Assembly: GCA_028279345.1 (NCBI GenBank)
Contig: JANQNY010000069.1
Location: forward strand, 1-64,000
Origin: Geminicoccaceae bacterium
GTDB lineage: Bacteria; Pseudomonadota; Alphaproteobacteria; Geminicoccales; Geminicoccaceae
Direction: 5' to 3'
DNA length: 64,000 nt
Below, one piece after another: positions 17,399-25,845 of the stretch (the first letter of the stretch is position 1; every line of letters begins with the position of its first letter). The position numbers and the translations under genes were made by a program. Under the pieces are notes generated by a model. It was given only the letters and a program-made list of their open reading frames with translations. It did not search any database and had not been told where the DNA came from.

Positions 17399-17785
17399 AT
17401 GGCGATCCACAGACGCGTCGGTGTCGAGATCGAGTTCGCCGGTTCGGGTGTGGCCGACACAACGCAGGTCATAGCGGAGCTGTTCGGGGGCGAGGTCGAG
17501 GAGCAGACGCGTCACGTCGCTCGCGTCCGCGGAGCCTGGCGGAAGGCGCGCTCGACGTGGTCGAAGGCGTCCTTCCCGTCGAAGTGACAACTGCACCGAT
17601 GGCCCCTCGAGGGGATCGACGATCTCGATGACCTGCTGGTTCGTCTCGCGGCGGCGGGTGGAAAGGGCACGCTGCGCGGCCCGCCCCACCTCGTTCATCG
17701 GACGAGCGCCGGGCGAGCGAGCGTGCTCGAGGCGGCAGCCACTGGCCGGTTCGCCAACAAGTCCCTGCCGATTGGGCGTCGGTAG
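17399..17785 (+). pseudogene. Decayed amidoligase-family gene
   Basis: The frame from ATG 17399 begins 'RRVGVEIEFAGSGVADTTQV' and then 'IAELFGG', which is the N-terminus of putative amidoligase enzymes (PF12224 type, V-E-x-E-F motif). It then shifts frame: 'GALDVVEGVLPVEVTTAPM' continues in a second frame (about 17542-17601), and the first frame resumes after an in-frame TGA with 'PLEGIDDLDDLLVRLAAAGG' (17602-17661). Beyond that the conserved His/Asn block is absent and the frame ends near 17785. So there are at least two frame changes and a lost C-terminal part. Normal members are about 300 residues. Confidence 0.6.
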
Positions 17786-17997
17786 ACCGGCGCACGAGCG
17801 CCGTCGGGCGGCGCCGGACGCAAGCGCGGCGGTCCGACCGATCGCGGCCTTCGCCAACGCACCTTGTTCTCGAACACCTCGATCAACCATCCTGCGCCCC
17901 GCCGTCGAGCGGGCGGCCGTCTGGTCGCGCTACGTCGAAAACGAATGCGTGCGGGCCCAGTTTCAGCGACGGCGGACGAATGCCGGTCAAGGCTCGC

Positions 17998-18619
17998 TCA
18001 GCTCGCGGCTTTGGCCAAGCGTTCGAGCATGGCGTCGACAGCCGCTTGGTCGGCCGGCTCGTGGCATCGCTCGCGCAAACGGCGCAGCATGTGCTCGGCG
18101 TGCTCCTTCACCTGCGCATCGCGAGTGGCGTGCGGGGCGATCGGAACCAGCACGTGCTCGACGACCCCCGCCACGTCGGTCGAGACCCAGCAGACCTCGG
18201 CCGGCGGCTCGCCATAGCGCTGCGGCCCCCTCGGCCAGGCCTCGCTCGCGATGAACGCGAGCCCTTCGACGAGCCGGTTGATGCAGGCCATGGCCGTCCC
18301 GGGATCGTTCAAACCCGGCGAGAGGGCGCGGATGGGACCTTCCGAAAGCGCGCTGGCCTCGTAGAAAACGCCGCCCGTCGCCTCGCGCCGATTGCTCATG
18401 TCCAAGAGTCTCGCCAGGGCCAACGCGATGCCGCTGCGTTCGACGTCCGCGGTCGCTCGCGACCGCCTCAATCCACGGACGTGGCAGGTAGTTGAGCCCG
18501 AAGGCGACCAACAGGCCCGCCACGGACAAGGCGAACGGCACAGCCCAAAAGCCGTTCAAGAGCCGACGAACCGGCGCCGGGACCAGGCGGCGCAGACTTT
18601 GGTTCAGCCGTTGGATCAC
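17998..18619 (-). pseudogene. Decayed DUF2254 membrane protein
   Basis: From a GTG at 18619 (overlapping the mdoH stop) the frame reads 'RRLLNGFWAVPFALSVAGLL', the first transmembrane part of DUF2254 proteins, which normally have four helices and about 430 residues. After about 50 residues the frame is lost. The conserved C-terminal half appears in another frame downstream ('EGPIRALSPGLNDPGTAMAC', 'WVSTDVAGVVEHVL') and ends at 17998. At least one frameshift and a large internal deletion of the membrane and middle part have occurred. It was evidently the third gene of an mdoGH operon. Confidence 0.7.
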
Positions 18620-20781
18620 GGCTCCGCAGTCCGCGCGCCGCCCAGTTCGGTGGCGGCCGCCGCTGTCGATGGGCTGGACGCCGGCATCGACACGAGCGCC
18701 GTCAAGAGGGACGCGTCCCCGAGCACCGCTTCGCGTTCCGGCAGCGTCAGCCAGCCGAGCGCTTGGGAACGGGCCGATGCCGCAGCGATCTTCGCTGACG
18801 CCGTTAGCCGGTTGAGCGACAGGCGCTCATCGACGCCCCCAGTGGGCGTCGGCTCGAGCGTCGCCACATGCGCGGAGACGAGGTCCGCCTTTGCCGCGAG
18901 CGTGTCCATGTCGCGCGCGGCGACGCGCTCGAAAGCGTGCCCCAGACGTTCGGCGTCGCGCGCCGTCTCGGGCACTTCGCGGTCCTCCGGAATGTCGAGG
19001 AGACGCAAGGCAGCGAGCTTCGCCCCGGCACGAAGGTCACCGCTCCAGCGCGACAGCAGAGGTGCCAACGCCAGCCCGACCAGCACGGGCGACAGCCAGA
19101 AGACCAGCGCCGGCTGGAGAAGAGCCACGCCGAGCGTCAACCCGATACCGACCGCCGCGTGGGTGCCATGCGCCCTGAGTGCGTCGCCCCATCGCAGGCG
19201 CTGGCCCTCGCGCTGCTGCGCCATCCACCCCGAATCGCGACCGGCGAGGATCGAGACGACGTGACGCGTCTGCAGCAGCATCATGATCGGCGCGAGCAAG
19301 GTGGAGAGAACCACTTCGAAGACCGCACCCGTCATGATGCGCGGACCGCCGCCGAACCGGCGGCGACGGACACGGTCGACCAGTGCCGCGGCCAAGCCGA
19401 TGAGCTTCGGCAGGAAGAGCAGCAGCATCGTGCCGGCAAACACCCATCGCATGCGGACCACATCGAACTGCGGCCAGGTCGGGAAGAGCTGGACGCCGTC
19501 CGGGAAGTACTCCGGCAGCGTGAGGTTGGCCCTCACGGTGAGCACGAGACCGACGGTGAGCAGCGCCAGCCAGAGCGGCGATGCCAGGTACGAGCCGACG
19601 CCGATCAGGAAGTGCACCCGGTTCGGCCAGGCCAGCCGGCGCGCGCCCAACACCGCTAGGTGCTGGAAGTTGCCCTGGGCCCATCGGCGATCGCGCACCG
19701 AGGCATCGAGCAACGAGGGCGGCGCACCCTCGAAGCTACCGGCGAGATCCGGGTCCAGCCGAACCGCCCATCCGGCGCGCCTGAGGAACGCGGCCTCGAC
19801 AAAGTCGTGGCTCATGATGTTGCCGCCAAAGGGCCGGCGGCCGGGCAGGGTCGGCAGGCCGCAGCTCGAAGCGAACGCATGCACGCGGATGATGGCGTTG
19901 TGGCCCCAATAGTTCCCGTCCTCGCCCTGCCAGGCAGCGACGCCACGCGCGACCACCGGTCCGTAGAGCCGGCCGGCGAATTGCTGCAGGCGAGCGAACG
20001 GCGTCGTGCCGCCGATGAGCACCGGCAAGGTCTGCAACAGGCCGAGCTTGGGGTCCTGCTCCATCCGCCGCGCCATCTCGACGACCGTCTCGGGCGACAT
20101 CGCGCTGTCGGCATCGAGCACGAGCATGAAGTCGTAGCGCGCTCCCCACCGCTCCACGAAATCCTGAACATTGCCCGCCTTGCGTCCACGGTTCTCGCGG
20201 CGACGGCGATACCATGCGCGCATCTCCCCACCGAGCGCTTGGCGGAGACCGGCAAAGGCGGTGGTCTCGCGGCTCCAGGCATCCACGTCCCGACTGTCGG
20301 ACAGGATGAAGATCTCGAACGCGTCGCCATGGCCGGACGCGATGAGCCCGCGTCCGAGCGCCGCGAGCGTGCCTGCGCTCTTGGCCGCGTCCTCCTGGTA
20401 GATCGGCATGACGATCGCGGTCCGCGTGCTGAGCGGTCGACGCTCTGCGGGAACGGTACGTGGGGGAAGAAGGATGCCCGCGAGCGCCGAGGTGGCCGCA
20501 AGCGCGATCCAGGCGAACGTCACCGCGAACAGCGCCCGGAAGAGCCATTGCAAGGTGCTGAGCTCAGCGGTCTCGAAGACCTGGGTCATGTGCCAGGTAC
20601 CGAAGACGGTGAGCAGGGCTGCGCCGCCGAACGTCAATATCCTAGCGGCATGAACGCGCCGCGTTCGCGTCGGCCGCCACGGCTTGCCGGCGAAGGACTG
20701 CGTGGGCATCGCCAGCGGTGCATCTGGGGGCACGGGCGCTAGCTTGGGCTCGCTTCGCGACGGATCGGTCACCGTGTCCAT
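18616..20781 (-). CDS. mdoH: Glucans biosynthesis glucosyltransferase
   Basis: 721 residues from ATG 20781, which overlaps the mdoG stop by 13 bases; the open frame further upstream lies inside mdoG and is spurious. GT2-family inner-membrane enzyme: 'IVMPIYQEDAAKSAGTLAAL', nucleotide-sugar aspartates in 'LVLDADSAMS', a D-F-V-E-A-A acceptor motif ('SHDFVEAAFLRRAGW') and a product-channel 'RRWAQGNFQHL' (QxxRW-like region). Several membrane helices flank the catalytic domain. It makes the beta-1,2-glucan backbone of osmoregulated periplasmic glucans and exports it. MdoG acts with it in the periplasm. Confidence 0.93.
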   Translation of the reverse strand: MDTVTDPSRSEPKLAPVPPDAPLAMPTQSFAGKPWRPTRTRRVHAARILTFGGAALLTVFGTWHMTQVFETAELSTLQWLFRALFAVTFAWIALAATSALAGILLPPRTVPAERRPLSTRTAIVMPIYQEDAAKSAGTLAALGRGLIASGHGDAFEIFILSDSRDVDAWSRETTAFAGLRQALGGEMRAWYRRRRENRGRKAGNVQDFVERWGARYDFMLVLDADSAMSPETVVEMARRMEQDPKLGLLQTLPVLIGGTTPFARLQQFAGRLYGPVVARGVAAWQGEDGNYWGHNAIIRVHAFASSCGLPTLPGRRPFGGNIMSHDFVEAAFLRRAGWAVRLDPDLAGSFEGAPPSLLDASVRDRRWAQGNFQHLAVLGARRLAWPNRVHFLIGVGSYLASPLWLALLTVGLVLTVRANLTLPEYFPDGVQLFPTWPQFDVVRMRWVFAGTMLLLFLPKLIGLAAALVDRVRRRRFGGGPRIMTGAVFEVVLSTLLAPIMMLLQTRHVVSILAGRDSGWMAQQREGQRLRWGDALRAHGTHAAVGIGLTLGVALLQPALVFWLSPVLVGLALAPLLSRWSGDLRAGAKLAALRLLDIPEDREVPETARDAERLGHAFERVAARDMDTLAAKADLVSAHVATLEPTPTGGVDERLSLNRLTASAKIAAASARSQALGWLTLPEREAVLGDASLLTALVSMPASSPSTAAAATELGGARTAEP

Positions 20782-22328
20782 CGCATCATCCACGTCTCGG
20801 AAGCGAGCGCGTCTTCCGCGTCGAGCAAGGCCAAGCTCAACTCTGCAGCGTTGGCATCCGGCGGCCTGTAATCCAATGCTACGCGAACGCCATCCCGCTC
20901 GCCTGGAAGGTCGGCCACGGAAACATGGTCGATGCTGCCGGCGGAAGCGCGCACGACCGGACGTAGCTCTTCCGGCGCCTTTTCGGCGAACGCGAAGTCG
21001 ACCACGATCGTCCGGCGCTCGGGCGCATTGACCGTCGCGCCTTCGCGTGTGTCGACGACACGGGCCAGCGACGCCCCGTCGGGCGGCTGCTCGCCCCAGT
21101 AGAGCCGGTAGGAGAACCGCCACTCCTCGCCGGCCAGGAGTGGAATCTCCGGTTGCCAGAAGGCGACGATGTTGTCGTTGAACTCGTTGCCGGTGGGGAT
21201 CTCGACCAGGGTGACCGTACCGGGCCCCCAGTCGCCCAAAGGCTCGACCCAGGCCGACGGGCGCCGATCGTAGCGTGCCTCGGCGTCCTGGAAGTGGGTG
21301 AACGCCCGCGAGCGCTGCGCGAGCCCGAACCCTTGCGGGTTCCGGTCGACGAACTGCGAGACCTGCAGCGTGGTGGGATTGGCGAGCGGACGCCACAGGC
21401 GCTGCCCCCACCCGGTGACCATCTGCAGACCGGAGCTGTCGTGGACGGCTGGTCGGTAGTCGTCGACGGTCTCACGATGGCCGAACCAGTACATCGAGGT
21501 GAGCGGTGCTAGCCCGACCTCGGTGAGCTCGCGTCGGGGAAAGAGCGCGATCGTCGTCGTCATCGTGGTCTCGGCGCCGGGCCGGATGACGAACGCGCAG
21601 GCGCCCGCGACCGATGGACTGTCGAGCAGGCCGAACACCGTGACCTCGCCGGCGTTCGGCGCGGGCGACTGCAACCAGAACTCCTTGAAGACGGGGAACT
21701 CCTCACCGCCGGGCGTGGCCGTAGCGACCGCCAGCGCCCGGGCCGAGAGACCGAAGAGCTGACCGCGGCCGATGGCCCTGAAGTAGCTCGCTCCCTGGAA
21801 GACGGCGATCTCGTCCTCGATGTCCGGCTTGTTGATCGGAAAGCGGAGCCGAAAGCCACTCCAGGCGAGCCCCTCGGTCGCCCTTGCGGCGGCGGCGGTC
21901 GCCTCGTCGAAGTAGGTCGAGTGGAAGTCGAACGTGTTTGCGTCGAAAGGCACCTCGCGCGCGCCGGAATCGTCGACGACATGAATACGGACCGCATCGT
22001 GGAAGATCATCCCCGGCGGCAGGAGGTCGACGGTGAAGGGGCTCTCCTCTCCAGACCAGAGCCGGCTTTCCGGGCGGACGCGGATCGCGCGGTAGGCGTC
22101 GTAGTTGAGGTCGGCGAAGGGTCCCGTCAAATCCATCCGCGGGCTCTGATAGGAGCCCTCGGCAAGCGCCTTCGCCCGCTCGACCACCGTATCGAAACCG
22201 GCAAAGGGCGTGGGCGTCTCTGCGGCCCAAGCGCAGGCCGGCATAGCAGCCGCAGCCGCCGCTTGACCGACGAACGCTCGGCGCGTCAGCGCTGCCTGAC
22301 CAAACACTGTGAAAACCGACGACGACAT
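20769..22328 (-). CDS. mdoG: Periplasmic glucans biosynthesis protein G/D
   Basis: 519 residues from ATG 22328, chosen because GGAGG lies 9 bases upstream and a Tat-like signal follows ('LTRRAFVGQAAAAAAMPACAWA'). The frame is open a further 62 codons upstream but without a good ribosome site. Motifs 'YQSPRMDLTGPFADLNYDAYRAIR', 'SYFRAIGRGQLFGLSARALA', 'DYRPAVHDSSGLQM' and 'GRRLWRPL'-type 'GQRLWRPLANP' are typical of OpgG/OpgD. It is required for assembling or branching the periplasmic glucan made by MdoH. An EcfG-type promoter lies 250 bases upstream. Confidence 0.92.
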   Translation of the reverse strand: MSSSVFTVFGQAALTRRAFVGQAAAAAAMPACAWAAETPTPFAGFDTVVERAKALAEGSYQSPRMDLTGPFADLNYDAYRAIRVRPESRLWSGEESPFTVDLLPPGMIFHDAVRIHVVDDSGAREVPFDANTFDFHSTYFDEATAAAARATEGLAWSGFRLRFPINKPDIEDEIAVFQGASYFRAIGRGQLFGLSARALAVATATPGGEEFPVFKEFWLQSPAPNAGEVTVFGLLDSPSVAGACAFVIRPGAETTMTTTIALFPRRELTEVGLAPLTSMYWFGHRETVDDYRPAVHDSSGLQMVTGWGQRLWRPLANPTTLQVSQFVDRNPQGFGLAQRSRAFTHFQDAEARYDRRPSAWVEPLGDWGPGTVTLVEIPTGNEFNDNIVAFWQPEIPLLAGEEWRFSYRLYWGEQPPDGASLARVVDTREGATVNAPERRTIVVDFAFAEKAPEELRPVVRASAGSIDHVSVADLPGERDGVRVALDYRPPDANAAELSLALLDAEDALASETWMMRWTR

Positions 22329-22575
22329 GGGCCGAAGCCTCCAATACGACGCCGCGCTCAGGCGCGCCCCTTGAGCGCCGCGCGACATGAAGCCGAGCCG
22401 GGCGCAAAGGCCCCTGAGCAACGGCAGAAGACGAGCAACGGCCGAAACCACCTTCGCGGCAACCGCTGTGCCACCTAGAAGGACGACGACGAGCCGTCGG
22501 ACATCCAAGGCCAATGCAAAGCCGCCCGGACGCCGGTGGACGCGGACATGCTCTCTTTCACCTTGGCACCCAGTG
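22329..22575 (-). promoter_or_regulatory. Long mdoG leader
   Basis: About 240 bases between the EcfG-type promoter and the mdoG ATG. The mdoG frame remains open here back to 22514 and would encode a hydrophobic stretch ('RRLVVVLLGGTAVAAKVV'), but no convincing ribosome site precedes it. GC-rich inverted segments are present around 22351-22380; no known riboswitch was recognised. Confidence 0.3.
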
Positions 22576-22600
22576 AACGCGCCCAGCGCCGCGACGTTCC
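22576..22600 (-). promoter_or_regulatory. EcfG-type promoter for mdoGH
   Basis: On the minus strand GGAAC, 16 bases, CGTT, an exact match to the general stress (EcfG) consensus. It points towards mdoG. Confidence 0.65.
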
Positions 22601-22646
22601 TGACAGCGTTCGCGTCGGGACCTAGGCGCCGGACAGACCGGCCCGC

Positions 22647-23741
22647 TCAGGCAGTTTCAGGGTGCTCTTCGGGTGGCGTGTCGTCCGGGCCGATGTCGAC
22701 GTAGACGGCGCTTTCCGTATAGCGCGCCCAAGCCCAACGTGCCGCCGTTACGGCCACGGTCGTTCCCGGCAGCGCCAGCAACGCCCCTGTGAAGCCGAAC
22801 AGGCGGCCGCCGAGCAGCACGGCCGTGATCATCACGAGCGGATGCACGGCGATCTGTCGGCCGACCAACACCGGGACGAGGAAGAGGGTCTCGATGAGCT
22901 GGGCCGTGCCGTAGATCGCCAAGATGACGAAGAGCGGCCCGGCGCTTTCGAACTGAGCGACGGCGACGAGCAGTGCCACGCTCAGCATCACCGCGTTGCC
23001 GATGATCGGAATGACTGCGCTGGCACCGGTCAACAGACCGATGATGAAGCCGAACTGGAGGCCCAACAGCATCAGGCCGGTTGCGTGGAATACCGCCTGT
23101 ACGGAACAGACGAGGGCTTGGCCACGGAGGTAGTTGCCGAGACCGTCGCCGACCGTCAACGCGAGGTTGCGCGCGGGGTCCTGGTAACGCCGCGGCACGA
23201 GGGCCGCCGCGTTCTCGCGAAATACCCGCCCCTCCCTGAGGAAGAAGAAGAGGACGACGGGGACCAGACAGACAAAGAAGATCCAAGAGACCAGGAAACC
23301 GCCGACGTTCATGACGCTGCCCAGCGCCGGCGCCATCGCCTCGACCGACGGTGCGAGCTCGCGCACTTGATCTACCAAGGCCTCGTCGAGTGGCTGCAGG
23401 CCGGGCAGCCAGTGACCCCAGATCTCGCTCGCGCGGTCGAGCAGATTTCGCGCATTGGCAAGCAGTGTGTCGGCAAGATCCCGAATGTCGACGGCGAGCA
23501 CCGGGACGATCACCACCACCACCCCAATGGTCGCAAGCGTCATGGCCACCGTCGTCACGGCAGCCGCGGCCGAAGGCGACAGGCCGACGACCCGCAGGCG
23601 CCGGTGGGCGGGATGCAGAAGCAACGCCAGCAACAGCGCCACGATGAACGGCAACATGACGGCGCCCGCGGTGATCACCGCGAGCACGGCGAACGCAACC
23701 GTCGCCACCAGGGCCAAGCGTTGGCGGACGTCGAGCGACAT
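22647..23741 (-). CDS. AI-2E family transporter (PerM/TqsA-like)
   Basis: 364 residues from ATG 23741, selected because of a GGAAGGGA ribosome site and because an EcfG-type promoter overlaps the longer frame (to 23816). Seven to eight membrane helices, starting 'ALVATVAFAVLAVITAGAVMLPFIVALLLA', with the family features 'FFFLREGRVFRENAAALVP', 'YLRGQALVCSVQAVFH' and 'GFIIGLLTGASAVIPIIGNAV'. The family exports small molecules (TqsA, AI-2) or exchanges ions; the substrate here is unknown. It is divergent from the cardiolipin synthase-like gene. Confidence 0.88.
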   Translation of the reverse strand: MSLDVRQRLALVATVAFAVLAVITAGAVMLPFIVALLLALLLHPAHRRLRVVGLSPSAAAAVTTVAMTLATIGVVVVIVPVLAVDIRDLADTLLANARNLLDRASEIWGHWLPGLQPLDEALVDQVRELAPSVEAMAPALGSVMNVGGFLVSWIFFVCLVPVVLFFFLREGRVFRENAAALVPRRYQDPARNLALTVGDGLGNYLRGQALVCSVQAVFHATGLMLLGLQFGFIIGLLTGASAVIPIIGNAVMLSVALLVAVAQFESAGPLFVILAIYGTAQLIETLFLVPVLVGRQIAVHPLVMITAVLLGGRLFGFTGALLALPGTTVAVTAARWAWARYTESAVYVDIGPDDTPPEEHPETA

Positions 23742-23768
23742 CGATCCCTTCCGTGGTGTCACCTGCCC

Positions 23769-23793
23769 AACGGCGTCACGGCCCGGAAGTTCC
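23769..23793 (-). promoter_or_regulatory. EcfG-type promoter for AI-2E family transporter
   Basis: Minus-strand GGAAC-N16-CGTT, exact, with the -10 element ending 28 bases before the chosen ATG. Confidence 0.7.
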
Positions 23794-23873
23794 GCTTCGA
23801 TGCCCATCGACCGCAACGATCCGCGCGCCCACGCATTGTGCAGTCAGGCACTTACTCCCCGCAGAGACCGCCG

Positions 23874-25076
23874 ATGACGTCGGGTCCCGACGTGTCCACC
23901 TCGCCGACGCCCCACCAGTCGCACGACCTCGGTTCCGACGCGGAGGCACGCTTCGCCCGGCTGTTCGGCCATGGGTTCGTGGCGGGAAACAGCGTGGTCC
24001 GTCTGAAAAACGGTGATGCAATCTTCGAGGCGATGCTCGATGCGATCGCCAACGCAGAGCGCGAGGTCAACTTCACCACCTTCATCTACGGCAAGGGTGA
24101 CGTGGCGGAAGCGTTCGCCGATGCGTTCGCCGAGCGCGCCCGCGCCGGCGTCACGGTCCGCGTGCTTCTCGATGCCGCCGGCCGCTGGTCGATGGAGGCT
24201 CGGCTCGACCAGCAGATGCGGGATGCTGGCGTTCACGTGAAGTCGTTCCGGCCGATGCGGCCCTGGCACCTCCGACGCTCGCTCAAGCGCACCCACAGGA
24301 AGGTGCTCGTCGTCGACAACCGCGTCGCCTTCACGGGCGGCGTCGGCATTGCATGGCCCTGGCAGGGCGCCGCGCGCAATCCCGACGAGTGGCGCGACAG
24401 CCAGTTCCGCTTCGAAGGGCCGGTCGTTGTCGGGCTCGAGAGCGCATTCTGGTCGAACTGGCTCGAGGTGGAACAGCTTCCGCTAAGAGCGATCTCCGCT
24501 CGGCCAATCCCCGACGCGGCGGGCAACGCCGCCTGCCTGTGCCTTGGGCCCAAGGCTGCCGAAGGTTGGAGCGACGCGGCGTCGCTGCTGTGGGGTCTGT
24601 GCGAGACCGCCCAACGCCGGCTTACGATCAGCACGCCCTACTTTGCGCCGCCCATGGCAAGCCTGCAGGCGATTGAGCGGGCCGCCGATCGGGGCGTCGA
24701 GGTCGACATCCTCATTCCAGGCCCCCATGCCGACAAGCACGTTTCCAACTGGGTCGCGGCAGATGCTCAAGAACGGCTGATCGGTCGGGGCGTGCGGCTC
24801 TGGGAGTACGCGCCGACGATGCTCCATCTGAAGCAGGTGCTCGTCGACGACGATCTGAGCTGCGTCGGTTCGGTGAATGTCAACGCGCGGTCGACGCGCC
24901 GCGACGACGAGGTCGCGGTGATCGTCAAGGACGCCGCCCTTGCCGCCACCTTGGCGAGCGACTTCGCCCAGGACTTGGCCGCAGCCGAGCAGGTCTCGGC
25001 CACGACCATCGCCCGACGTCGCGTCTGGCGCCGTCCACTCGGTGCTGCGCTACGGGTCCTTCGTCACGACGTCTAG
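23874..25076 (+). CDS. Cardiolipin synthase-like phospholipase D protein
   Basis: 400 residues from ATG 23874; the much longer open frame upstream is antisense to the AI-2E gene. Two HKD motifs: 'THRKVLVVDNRVAFTGGVGI' (about residues 140-160) and 'LHLKQVLVDDDLSCVGSVNVN' (about 319-339), preceded by 'AEREVNFTTFIYGKGDVAEAF'. No N-terminal membrane helices are visible, so it resembles ClsB-type soluble or peripheral enzymes. It would join phosphatidylglycerols or PG and PE into cardiolipin; other PLD reactions are possible. Confidence 0.87.
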   Translation: MTSGPDVSTSPTPHQSHDLGSDAEARFARLFGHGFVAGNSVVRLKNGDAIFEAMLDAIANAEREVNFTTFIYGKGDVAEAFADAFAERARAGVTVRVLLDAAGRWSMEARLDQQMRDAGVHVKSFRPMRPWHLRRSLKRTHRKVLVVDNRVAFTGGVGIAWPWQGAARNPDEWRDSQFRFEGPVVVGLESAFWSNWLEVEQLPLRAISARPIPDAAGNAACLCLGPKAAEGWSDAASLLWGLCETAQRRLTISTPYFAPPMASLQAIERAADRGVEVDILIPGPHADKHVSNWVAADAQERLIGRGVRLWEYAPTMLHLKQVLVDDDLSCVGSVNVNARSTRRDDEVAVIVKDAALAATLASDFAQDLAAAEQVSATTIARRRVWRRPLGAALRVLRHDV

Positions 25077-25084
25077 GAAACAGC

Positions 25085-25114
25085 GACGCCCCCCGAACGA
25101 GCTCGGAGGGCGTC
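25085..25114. terminator. Bidirectional terminator hairpin
   Basis: GACGCCC ... GGGCGTC with an inner CCGA/TCGG stem, located between the converging cardiolipin synthase-like and csbD genes. It lacks a clear T-run. Confidence 0.5.
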
Positions 25115-25138
25115 CGCGGTCGTCTCGTTGCCTCGACG

Positions 25139-25336
25139 TCAGACCTTCTTTTCCCACTCGCTCACCTGGCGGTCCGCTTCCTCGCGCTCGATCCCGTAGC
25201 GCTCCTGGACGCGCCCAACGAGCTCTTCGCGGTGACCGCCGATCTGCTCGAGGTCATCATCGGTCAGCTTGCCCCATTGTTGGCGCGCCTGACCCGTCAT
25301 CTACTGCCACTTCCCTTTGATCTGATCCCAGTTCAC
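25139..25336 (-). pseudogene. csbD: CsbD-family stress protein interrupted by amber codon
   Basis: From GTG 25336 (ribosome site AGGGAG 9 bases upstream) the frame reads 'VNWDQIKGKWQ', then TAG (25301-25303), then immediately ATG and 'TGQARQQWGKLTDDDLEQIG' ... 'RYGIEREEADRQVSEWEKKV' to the stop at 25139. CsbD proteins normally read N-W-D-x-I-x-G-x-W-K-x-x-x-G-x-x-x-x-x-W-G without a break. Thus a single amber codon splits an otherwise intact 65-residue protein. Either it is a recent point-mutant pseudogene, or a 53-residue product restarts at the ATG following the TAG. An exact EcfG promoter is upstream. Confidence 0.8.
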
Positions 25337-25376
25337 GTTCGCGTACTCCCTCTGATTGCCGTGGCCACGCCAGGCA

Positions 25377-25401
25377 AACGGCGGCGAGGGTGACGGGTTC
25401 C
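25377..25401 (-). promoter_or_regulatory. EcfG-type promoter for csbD
   Basis: Minus-strand GGAAC-N16-CGTT, exact, ending about 40 bases before the GTG start of csbD. Confidence 0.7.
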
Positions 25402-25460
25402 CTCTCGAAGCCAAAGGCCACGGGCGGCGCGTCGAGAGCTGGCGTTGGTGCGGTAGGCTC

Positions 25461-25640
25461 CTAGATATGCCCTTTGAGAAGCGCCCGGCCATCAGCGACG
25501 ACCGGGCCGAGCGTGTCGTCGTCGAGGCTCGACAGCTGCTTGTCGAGAACCGCAAGTCCCTGGCTCTCCAACGCGTGCGCGTTGATCAAGGCCGTTTTCA
25601 GGCGCTCGCGAACGTCCGCGTGTTCGTGCTCCTCCGTCAT
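25461..25640 (-). CDS. Small helical protein, possible truncated DUF892-like ferritin-fold
   Basis: 59 residues from ATG 25640, with GGGAG 10 bases upstream. Predicted helical: 'RERLKTALINAHALESQGLA' followed by 'VLDKQLSSLDDDTLGPVVAD' and the stop. The phrase 'AHALE' followed by 'VLDKQL' recalls the first helix of DUF892/YciE-type ferritin-like proteins, which are usually about 160 residues and lie in stress clusters, so it may be a truncated relative. The similarity is weak. No EcfG promoter was found directly upstream. Confidence 0.4.
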   Translation of the reverse strand: MTEEHEHADVRERLKTALINAHALESQGLAVLDKQLSSLDDDTLGPVVADGRALLKGHI

Positions 25641-25845
25641 CAGCGTCGTCTCCCGTCATAAGCACTTATTGGTGGGAAACGACGCCATGGCGGAAGCGCG
25701 GCAGCGGAAATCCTCTACCGGAAAGAGAAAGCGGCCAGTCGGTCGACCGGCCGCCAAAGTGAACTTGGGAGAACAACACACGGAGTTGCGATTGCAGCCC
25801 TGTGCACCTGATCAGACGGTCCTGGACTGCGCTTCTTCCGTCTTG

